This document shows positions 42,086-48,417 of a stretch of DNA of 64,000 nucleotides, in pieces. Every line of letters starts with the position of its first letter. The first letter of the stretch is position 1. The stretch comes from Dyadobacter sp. CECT 9275. Lineage in GTDB: Bacteria > Bacteroidota > Bacteroidia > Cytophagales > Spirosomataceae. The notes beneath the pieces were generated by a model. The model searched no databases. It saw only the letters and a list, made by a program, of their open reading frames with translations, and was not told where the DNA came from. The translations under genes and the position numbers were made by a program. The stretch spans positions 1,647,001 to 1,711,000 of the forward strand of contig NZ_CAJRAF010000001.1 of assembly GCF_907164905.1 (NCBI RefSeq), given 5' to 3'.

Positions 42086-42969
42086 AAAATACGCTTGTAG
42101 CCGTTGCGCTGTTGTTTGTCCTTGGTTCATGTGCCAGTAAGAAGAAATTGCTTACTGCCCAGAACAAAGCAAACGAGATCCAGCTTCAGTTGGACAAAGC
42201 ACGTGCTGATCTCAATGATTGTGATAGCAGAACGGCGAGTTTGAACAATGACATCAAACTCAAAAATGATGAACTCACCTCCAAAAATGCAAAATTGAAG
42301 GAGATGCAGGATCAGATTGACTTCCTGAAGAAAAACAACAACAATCTTCTTGACCGTATGTCTGACCTGTCGGTTATATCAAAAGAAGGTTCTGAAAGTA
42401 TCAAGAAATCTCTGGCAATGATGGATGCGCAAGGTGCTCAGATCCGTGATCTTAACTCAAGCATCCAGAAAAAGGATTCTTTGAACATGGCACTTGTGCT
42501 TAACCTGAAACGTTCACTTGCTGATGTTAGCGATGAAGACGTACAGATTGAAGTGAAAAAAGGTGTTGTTTATGTTTCTCTGTCTGACAAAATGCTTTTC
42601 AGATCAGGAAGCTCGGTGATCAATACCCAGGCTGAAACAGTACTTGCCAAAGTTGCTAAAATCCTTAATGACTACAAGGAAATTGAAATCCTGATCGAAG
42701 GCCACACGGATAATGTACCTATTTCAACTGATAAAATTGCTGATAACTGGGATTTGAGCGTGTTGCGTGCGACATCTGTTGCCCGTACGCTTCAGAAGAA
42801 ATATGGTGTAGAACCTGTTCGGATGATTGCTGGTGGACGTGGAGAATATCTTCCCAAAGCTGCTAACGATTCGGCTCCTAACCGTAGCCTGAACCGCCGT
42901 ACGGAGATCATCATTACTCCTAAATTGGATCAGTTCTTCAACCTGTATACACCAAACGCAGGGAAGTAA
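42082..42969 (+). CDS. OmpA family lipoprotein with coiled coil
   Basis: A 295-aa cell-envelope protein. A lipobox (LLFVLGSCASKKK) follows the signal. Residues about 22-130 form a long coiled coil (NKANEIQLQLDKARADLNDCDS...). The C-terminal OmpA peptidoglycan-binding domain (about 155-280) has LFRSGSSVINTQAETVLAKVAKIL, ILIEGHTDNVP, NWDLSVLRATSVARTLQ and NRSLNRRTEIII, with the Asp and Arg that grip diaminopimelate. Probably anchors the outer membrane to the wall. It ends at a very strong terminator. Confidence 0.92.
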   Translation: MKNTLVAVALLFVLGSCASKKKLLTAQNKANEIQLQLDKARADLNDCDSRTASLNNDIKLKNDELTSKNAKLKEMQDQIDFLKKNNNNLLDRMSDLSVISKEGSESIKKSLAMMDAQGAQIRDLNSSIQKKDSLNMALVLNLKRSLADVSDEDVQIEVKKGVVYVSLSDKMLFRSGSSVINTQAETVLAKVAKILNDYKEIEILIEGHTDNVPISTDKIADNWDLSVLRATSVARTLQKKYGVEPVRMIAGGRGEYLPKAANDSAPNRSLNRRTEIIITPKLDQFFNLYTPNAGK

Positions 42970-42981
42970 CATAACTTATTG

Positions 42982-43031
42982 AGTAAAACAAAATGCCTTC
43001 CGGATATATCCGGAAGGCATTTTGTTTTACT
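42982..43031. terminator. Perfect 50-bp palindrome, terminator after ompA-like gene
   Basis: 25-bp arms with no spacer: AGTAAAACAAAATGCCTTCC leads in and its reverse complement leads out, centred on GGATATATCC. The transcript end carries TTTTGTTTT. It works in either direction and separates ompA from the SRPBCC gene. Confidence 0.9.
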
Positions 43032-43080
43032 ATCTCTTAAGAAAAAGCTTAGCCGGCTGAACATTTGCCGGGATCAGCGT

Positions 43081-43524
43081 CTAAACTTTTAGAAAGGGGG
43101 CGCCTTTACCCGTTGCAAGATAATCCCCCAGGCTGGCAAGAAATGTATTCCAGCCATCCTCACAAACCGTGTAACATTCCAAATCGGGGCTTAAACCCTC
43201 GTGTAGAAAAGTTAAGGTAGTATTTTCTCCCCTGTCGTCTAAGGTCCAGACGAGTCTGGTGCCCACCCATTCTCCCTTGTTTTGCAGAGAGTTCAAATCA
43301 ATATAGGCTTTGGTGCAGGTCCATACTACACGGGTACAGGGAGTTGCTTCCAGGATTTTGAACGTTTTTCTAGTTTCGCCAAAGCCAATGGTAAAACTGT
43401 CCCCTGCCTGAGCCGCTGCACCCGTCAGATCGGTGCTCCACCAGTGCTGGATATGTTCGGTTAAAGCTGCGTAAACCACAGCTGCAGACTGGTCCGTTTC
43501 CATGTGTTTTTGATAATCATTCAT
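43081..43524 (-). CDS. SRPBCC (AHSA1-like) domain protein
   Basis: A 147-aa helix-grip protein: YAALTEHIQHWWSTDLTGAAAQAGDSFTIGF, TRVVWTCTKAYI and GTRLVWTLDDRGENTTLTFLHEGL match the Aha1/START-like fold, whose cavity binds hydrophobic ligands. No partner domain. It is divergent from the GlxA-type regulator, and the shared 222-bp gap contains the regulator's tandem repeats, so it may be a target. Confidence 0.88.
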   Translation of the reverse strand: MNDYQKHMETDQSAAVVYAALTEHIQHWWSTDLTGAAAQAGDSFTIGFGETRKTFKILEATPCTRVVWTCTKAYIDLNSLQNKGEWVGTRLVWTLDDRGENTTLTFLHEGLSPDLECYTVCEDGWNTFLASLGDYLATGKGAPFLKV

Positions 43525-43670
43525 GTTAGTTTTTTATTTTATTGGTTTTGTTAATGGCCGGAGGTAACCCGCATTTGAGTTGTGGTCGAATCAAATGGCT
43601 GTCTGTGGTTTGTTTGCTGAAATGTGTCGAATATCGAAGTAAGAAACAAATGTACTGTCTGAATTTGTCT

Positions 43671-43733
43671 TTTATGGTGTGTTAAATGGACTTTATGGCG
43701 GGTTGATTTGGACAAAACGGTTTGTTACCTTTG
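43671..43733 (+). promoter_or_regulatory. Tandem 21-bp AraC-type repeats plus -7 box
   Basis: TTTATGGTGTGTTAAATGGAC (21 bp) begins at 43671 and a related TTTATGGCGGGTTGATTTGG begins at 43692; the 21-bp period is two helical turns, as in AraC half-sites. The -7 box TACCTTTG is at 43726-43733 with TTG 20 bp before. The regulator ATG (43747) follows by 13 bp. Confidence 0.6.
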
Positions 43734-43746
43734 TGAAAAACGTGTC

Positions 43747-44727
43747 ATGAAACAAGTCATCATCGTGGTGCCGAAAGGATATGCCAACCTGAGCAGCGTG
43801 GCAGGTTCTTTTCAGATACTGAGCCGGGCTAATACCTATTGGCAAAAGCAGGGAAACCAATCAAGGATCGAAATTCGTATAGCAGGTTTTGTGCCGGAAT
43901 TGAAACTGGATGACGGTTTCTTTTCCATTCATCCGGTAAATATTGACGAAATTGGGAAAGCAGATCTCGTCATCATCCCGTCTATTTCCCATACCTACGA
44001 TCAGATCCTCGGTGAAAATACATCCCTCATCCGGTGGATCGGCAACCAGTACAAAGGTGGGGCTGAAATTGCCAGTATCTGTACGGGCGCTTTTTTGCTG
44101 GCTGCTACCGGCTTACTCGATGGTAAAAGTTGTTCAACACACTGGAATGCTGCGGACGATTTTAAGCGGCTGTTTCCAAAAGTCAACCTCTTGACCGATA
44201 GCCTGATCACCGTTGAGCCGGGAATTTATACTAACGGAGGAGCATACTCATTTTTGCACCTGGTGCTTTTTCTGGTGGAAAGGTACTTCGACAGACAAAC
44301 AGCTATTTATTGTTCAAAAGTATTTCAGATCGATATGGAGAGGGCATCACAGTCACCATTTCATATTTTTCAAACACAAAAAAAGCACGGCGACGAATTG
44401 ATCAGCAGGGCACAGGTGTATATCGAAGAGCATTTGAGTGAAAAAATTTCTTTTGAGCAGGTAGCTTCGGATCTGGCCATCAGCAGACGTAATTTTGACC
44501 GGCGTTTTATCAAAGCCGTTGGTAATACCCCGGTAGAATATCTGCAGCGCGTCAAAATTGAAGTGGCAAAAAGTACGCTGGAGAAAGGAAGAAAAAGTAT
44601 TTTTGAAGTTATGCATGAAGTGGGTTATTCGGATGATAAGGCGTTCCGAGAGGTGTTTAAGAAAATTACCGGCTTATCCCCGCTTGATTATCGTGCCAGG
44701 TTCAATAAGGAAGTTGTGCTTGTCTGA
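43747..44727 (+). CDS. GlxA-family AraC-type transcriptional regulator
   Basis: A 326-aa regulator: residues 1-190 form a DJ-1/PfpI-like domain (QVIIVVPKGYANLSSVAG, ADLVIIPSI, GAEIASICTGAFLLAATGLLDGKSCSTHW), with the elbow Cys in the ICTGAF strand, and 215-325 hold the two AraC helix-turn-helix motifs (ISFEQVASDLAISRRNFDRRFIKAVGNTPVEYLQRVKIEVAKS and SIFEVMHEVGYSDDKAFREVFKKITGLSPLDYRARF). Relatives respond to amine- or amide-type ligands. ATG at 43747 is used; a TTG at 43708 lies before the promoter box. Threonine dehydratase downstream may be a target. Confidence 0.9.
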   Translation: MKQVIIVVPKGYANLSSVAGSFQILSRANTYWQKQGNQSRIEIRIAGFVPELKLDDGFFSIHPVNIDEIGKADLVIIPSISHTYDQILGENTSLIRWIGNQYKGGAEIASICTGAFLLAATGLLDGKSCSTHWNAADDFKRLFPKVNLLTDSLITVEPGIYTNGGAYSFLHLVLFLVERYFDRQTAIYCSKVFQIDMERASQSPFHIFQTQKKHGDELISRAQVYIEEHLSEKISFEQVASDLAISRRNFDRRFIKAVGNTPVEYLQRVKIEVAKSTLEKGRKSIFEVMHEVGYSDDKAFREVFKKITGLSPLDYRARFNKEVVLV

Positions 44728-44817
44728 TGCTTTTGAAAGCTGCATACCGCGCCATCCCTATTACGAAACCGAGGGCGGTTGATGGCTGCCAATGGTTGTA
44801 TCAGAATAAAGTTATAT

Positions 44818-45771
44818 ATGAATCATCAGGTTATTTCCAAAGAAGAGATTGCGTTGGCGCATGAGCGTATCAGGCGATTTATTCACCGTACACCGGTGCT
44901 GCGGTCCTCGTTTCTGGATAATCTTACAGGTGCCGAATTATTTTTCAAGCCGGAAAATTTTCAGAAAATCGGGGCTTTCAAAGCTCGGGGCGGACTCAAT
45001 GCATTGTTGTCTCTTTCGACAGAGGAACTGTTACATGGCGTTACTACGCATTCTTCGGGAAACCACGCGCAGGCCATTGCTTTTGCCGCCGCCATGGTAG
45101 GTGCCAAAGCATATATTGTAATGCCTGAAAATTCGCCAAAGGTCAAAATAAAAGCAGTGGAGGGATATGGTGCCGAAATTACATTCTGTATCAATTCGCA
45201 GGAGGAGAGAGAGCGTGCTGTACAGGAAATCATTCTGCGAACGGGCGCGGCTTTTGTACATCCCTTCAACAATTACCATGTAATAGCAGGCCAGGCTACG
45301 GCTTCCAAAGAGTTGTTCGAGGATGTAGGAAAGAGCCTCGATGTTGTGATCGCTCCGGTAGGGGGAGGGGGCCTGCTGGCCGGAACCGCATTGGGAGCGC
45401 ATTATTTTTCACCCGAGACCAGTGTATATGCAGGTGAGCCGGAAGGCGCCGCGGATGCGATATTGTCTTTTAAGAGTGGTAATATTGAAAAGGCTCCGTA
45501 TGTAAAAACAATAGCTGACGGGCTGCTGACCACCCTGGGGGACAAAACTTTTCCGGTAATCCGTGCGCATGTGACGGATATATTGGCAGTCTCGGATGAG
45601 GAGATAACCCAAGCCATGCGGTACCTGTGGGAAAGGATGAAAATTGTAGTGGAGCCCTCTGGTGCGGTTTCTCTTGCGGCCGTGCTTAAAAACAGTGCTT
45701 TATTCTCAGGGAAACGGGTAGGGATTATCCTGAGCGGAGGAAACGTTGATCTTGGTAATTTGCCATTTTAG
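44818..45771 (+). CDS. Threonine/serine dehydratase family, PLP-dependent
   Basis: A 317-aa fold-II PLP enzyme. The Schiff-base Lys lies in FQKIGAFKARGGLNAL; ATHSSGNHAQAIAFAAAM binds substrate/PLP; the glycine loop is APVGGGGLLAGTALG; the C-terminus ILSGGNVDLGNLPF carries the PLP-nitrogen Ser. No ACT regulatory domain, so it is the catabolic-type form, and could also be a serine racemase or 3-hydroxyaspartate ammonia-lyase. ATG at 44818 is preferred to 44779. It lies 90 bp after the AraC-type gene. Confidence 0.88.
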   Translation: MNHQVISKEEIALAHERIRRFIHRTPVLRSSFLDNLTGAELFFKPENFQKIGAFKARGGLNALLSLSTEELLHGVTTHSSGNHAQAIAFAAAMVGAKAYIVMPENSPKVKIKAVEGYGAEITFCINSQEERERAVQEIILRTGAAFVHPFNNYHVIAGQATASKELFEDVGKSLDVVIAPVGGGGLLAGTALGAHYFSPETSVYAGEPEGAADAILSFKSGNIEKAPYVKTIADGLLTTLGDKTFPVIRAHVTDILAVSDEEITQAMRYLWERMKIVVEPSGAVSLAAVLKNSALFSGKRVGIILSGGNVDLGNLPF

Positions 45772-45784
45772 CAGCATAATACTG

Positions 45785-45792
45785 TACCTTCG
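45785..45792 (+). promoter_or_regulatory. -7-like box (TACCTTCG)
   Basis: One mismatch to TAnnTTTG. TTTG at 45759-45762 may be the -33 element, 22 bp upstream. It would drive the lipoprotein gene at 45912, with the tiny ORF 45825-45908 in the leader. Confidence 0.35.
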
Positions 45793-45824
45793 TAGTTTAA
45801 TTACAAAATCAATTTTAAAGAAAT

Positions 45825-45908
45825 ATGCCTGATAAGCACAAATTGCCGTTATTAGGGAATAACGAGGTGTATTATATTTGGGAAGTTAAGATCTACAACA
45901 AAATTTAG
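45825..45908 (+). CDS. Tiny upstream ORF, 27 aa
   Basis: Reads MPDKHKLPLLGNNEVYYIWE.... It ends 3 bp before the lipoprotein ATG at 45912. Composition is protein-like, but length gives little support. It may be chance or a leader peptide. Confidence 0.2.
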   Translation: MPDKHKLPLLGNNEVYYIWEVKIYNKI

Positions 45909-45911
45909 AGT

Positions 45912-46382
45912 ATGAAAAAATTAATTATATGCTGCCTGATTGTTTTCATTGGTTCCTGCAAGAGTAAGAAGGAAACAGAGGCGGACCCGGATTACAGCTC
46001 CAGATTTGTGGGAGATTACTGGACCAATACCGTTAATGGTACCAATTCAACAGCCCAGGATTGGAAGGTAACGAGCCTGGGGAAAAATCTGTTGGGTATT
46101 AACTACACAATTAATTATACGTTCAGAGAGCAGGGAAAAGAAATCAAAAGTGTTGAAATATATAAGCTTACAAAAGTGACCGTTGTGGATTCTCTTACTT
46201 TCAGGATCAATGAAGATGCGGAATTATCGGATGACGGGGTTACCAAAGTACGAAAAGTGGAAGCCGATGGCGTAAGATATACCGATGCGGCCAACAAGTC
46301 CAATATTGGTATTACGCTTAAATTTACGGATCCGGGAGGGGCTTCTTCCATGTCGGACTTCCTGATATTCAAAAAGAAATAG
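45912..46382 (+). CDS. Putative lipoprotein, 156 aa
   Basis: A hypothetical outer-membrane or periplasmic lipoprotein: MKKLIICCLIVFIGSCKSKKE contains a lipobox ending in Cys17. The mature part is beta-rich (RFVGDYWTNTVNG, LGINYTINYTF, YKLTKVTVVDSLTFRI, IGITLKFTDPGG). No family was recognised. It stands alone behind a weak promoter and before a hairpin. Confidence 0.75.
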   Translation: MKKLIICCLIVFIGSCKSKKETEADPDYSSRFVGDYWTNTVNGTNSTAQDWKVTSLGKNLLGINYTINYTFREQGKEIKSVEIYKLTKVTVVDSLTFRINEDAELSDDGVTKVRKVEADGVRYTDAANKSNIGITLKFTDPGGASSMSDFLIFKKK

Positions 46383-46404
46383 TATCCTGGAAATACTTCT
46401 GGTT

Positions 46405-46432
46405 ACAAGAGCTGCCCGCAGGCAGCTCTTGT
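46405..46432 (+). terminator. Hairpin terminator after the 156-aa lipoprotein gene
   Basis: A 12-bp stem (ACAAGAGCTGCC / GGCAGCTCTTGT) with a CGCA loop. Only a weak T-rich run follows (TCGTATTC), so it may be less efficient. Confidence 0.6.
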
Positions 46433-46522
46433 TCGTATTCGGGTATGGTAGAAAAATAAGAGGCCACCACGCACTTGAGAGATTAACCAAAGATTTGTAG
46501 CTTGGGGTATGACTCCTGCAGC

Positions 46523-47263
46523 ATGAAAATTTCAAAAGAACTGGTACTGCTCTATTTTAACAATCAGTGTTCTGTCTCGCAGGAAAGGCAGGTAGTACAA
46601 TGGCTGGCCGCTTCGGTGGAAAATACAAAACAAGCCATGAGGTGGATTGATGAGCTGACGGATGAAGAGGAAAAGCTTTTTCTGAAAATGGTGCTTTCTT
46701 CCAAGGATGTCTGGAAAGAGACGATGTCTCAAATTGAGGAAAACAAACCCATAGAAGCGAAGCGCAGCGGAAAACCAGGCAAAATCAGGATTTTGATATC
46801 CAACTGGCTGCATCATACCTACCGGAACGCCGCTTTACTGGCTGGTGTGCTGATGCTCATTTTTGCGTATTATGTGTATCAAAAAAGCCGGTTTGCAGAT
46901 ATATCTACCAAAATGGGTGAAGTGAAGGAGCATACCTTGCCCGATGGCTCAGAAATAAGGCTGGGGAGCAACAGCCATGTCAGGTACTATTATCACCAGA
47001 GAAACGGAGAAAGAAAGTTATGGCTCAGTGGGACGGCGCGCTTTCATATTAAAACCGTAGGAAACCAGCCTGGATTCCAATTGTACCTATCCGGGTATGA
47101 CCATATTGAAGCTCGTGAAGCAAAAATTGAGGTGACTGAAACCGGGCCAAAGTGCAGGATCTCCTTGCTGTCGGGAGCCGCGCAGCTCCTGACAGCAAGG
47201 AGAGGTAAGATGGAGCGGATTGACCTTAAGCTGCACCAGCCGGTTGAAATGGAACGCCTCTAG
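46523..47263 (+). CDS. FecR-like protein lacking the C-terminal DUF4974 domain
   Basis: A 246-aa membrane protein. A cytoplasmic sigma-binding-like head (KISKELVLLYFNNQCSVSQERQVVQW, to about 85) precedes one membrane span (AALLAGVLMLIFAYYVY). The FecR-like part reads TKMGEVKEHTLPDGSEIRLGSNSHVRYYY and ERKLWLSGTARFHIKTVG, but the protein then ends without the DUF4974 domain found in the 337-aa homolog at 17630. Start 46523 is used; TTG at 46502 is earlier. It precedes the degenerate sigma-like gene, in the reverse of the usual gene order. Confidence 0.75.
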   Translation: MKISKELVLLYFNNQCSVSQERQVVQWLAASVENTKQAMRWIDELTDEEEKLFLKMVLSSKDVWKETMSQIEENKPIEAKRSGKPGKIRILISNWLHHTYRNAALLAGVLMLIFAYYVYQKSRFADISTKMGEVKEHTLPDGSEIRLGSNSHVRYYYHQRNGERKLWLSGTARFHIKTVGNQPGFQLYLSGYDHIEAREAKIEVTETGPKCRISLLSGAAQLLTARRGKMERIDLKLHQPVEMERL

Positions 47264-47470
47264 TATCACGGTGCCGGACCAAACAGAACTTCCGCAAGGA
47301 CAAAAGCATGGTGGGTAATAAAAATAACCTGTCAGAGTAAAAGTTGTTAAAAGTATAAAAATAAAAATTAACTCTTGTTTTTGTGTTTACTACTGATTGA
47401 TTATATTTAATCTTTATTTAAGGGCGGAATAATATTTTGAACTGATATTTTAATGCTATCATAAAAAAGT

Positions 47471-47986
47471 ATGAATAAATCATTATTTTCTGAAAAGGAG
47501 CTGCTCAGGCAACTTGCTGCTGACAATACTGCTGCGTTCAAAATACTATTTGATCAGAACTACCCCTCTCTGGTCAGGGTAATGATGCGTTATTCCAAGG
47601 ATCAGGATGAAATTCAGCTTTGGATGAAAGATATATATATACAATTGTGGAAGTCCAGAGAGTTTTTTAAGTCCGAACGAGTTGAAAACTTTCGGGCCTA
47701 TTCGATTATGGTGGCCCGGAACTATGCTGTAAAGATGTCTTTGAAATCGAGAAAACTTGGTTGGGGAGAGGGTAACGCTGCAAAGGATAGCGAATCATTC
47801 ACTGCTGTTCAGCAAATCAGGTATTATAAAGCTGTGCAGGAAACAAGTGTTCAACAGGCCTCATTGCCCATTCATCTGGCAGGCAAAATCACTGCCGACC
47901 TCTTTACTTCTCTAAAAGCTTTTGAATCACAATTTGTCCGCATCATCTCCTTGCTGAGACAAGAACGGGTGGTTTTTAGAAGATAA
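47471..47986 (+). CDS. Degenerate ECF sigma factor-like protein (region 2 only)
   Basis: A 171-aa protein. The N-terminal 100 residues follow sigma-70 region 2: LAADNTAAFKILFDQNYPSLVRVMMRYSKDQDEIQ, DIYIQLWKSREFFKSERVENFRAYSIMVARNYAV. The C-terminal 70 residues have no recognisable region 4 helix-turn-helix and are Gln/Ser/Leu-rich (ending LLRQERVVFRR). A sigma factor without region 4 could not bind a -35 element normally. It may be a broken copy or a specialised partner of the truncated FecR-like protein just upstream. Confidence 0.6.
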   Translation: MNKSLFSEKELLRQLAADNTAAFKILFDQNYPSLVRVMMRYSKDQDEIQLWMKDIYIQLWKSREFFKSERVENFRAYSIMVARNYAVKMSLKSRKLGWGEGNAAKDSESFTAVQQIRYYKAVQETSVQQASLPIHLAGKITADLFTSLKAFESQFVRIISLLRQERVVFRR

Positions 47987-48026
47987 GATTTTCGGAAACT
48001 TGCTATATTGCGTTAAAATAGCTGTT

Positions 48027-48206
48027 ATGGAGTTTTCGGAGTATCTTCTTCAGAAAAAAATAAACCTTTTGGAATTCAAGGCCGCAGATCCTGAACGATT
48101 CGCAGAATGGGAGCGTGTTTTCCCTACCATGCATCCGGACAGTTTTACTGCGCAAAAGAAGTTTTTGATCAATGAAATCCGCCGCAGGTATCATACGCAG
48201 GTTTAA
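48027..48206 (+). CDS. Small conserved-looking protein, 59 aa
   Basis: Reads MEFSEYLLQKKINLLEFKAA... and ends EIRRRYHTQV. Charged, helical, no membrane span. The start at 48027 is preferred to 48000, whose leading segment is hydrophobic and Cys-containing. Its stop overlaps the stop of the opposite 43-aa membrane ORF by 4 bp. Function unknown. Confidence 0.6.
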   Translation: MEFSEYLLQKKINLLEFKAADPERFAEWERVFPTMHPDSFTAQKKFLINEIRRRYHTQV

Positions 48207-48334
48207 TCTTCAATGGCGGTCTGTATTCCGACATAAATAGAAGTAAGGGGAAACAGAACAATCATGAGTACACTGGTGATCACAAACGCAATGAACCAGA
48301 TAAGGCTTTGAAAAAATTTCGCTAATAATATCAT
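48203..48334 (-). CDS. Small membrane protein, 43 aa
   Basis: Reads MILLAKFFQSLIWFIAFVIT..., ending IYVGIQTAIED. One strong hydrophobic stretch spans residues about 8-33. Convergent overlap with the 59-aa gene leaves no room for terminators. It is similar in layout to the 55-aa ORF at 34558 and the 56-aa ORF at 7123, with an upstream charged residue and a short tail. No family recognised. Confidence 0.5.
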   Translation of the reverse strand: MILLAKFFQSLIWFIAFVITSVLMIVLFPLTSIYVGIQTAIED

Positions 48335-48417
48335 ATCCGTAAGTCTTTTAGCCTAAGAACAGTCAGATACGAAAAGAGTTGTAACTGACCTGGAAAAAAC
48401 CACGACAAAAGTTGTTC

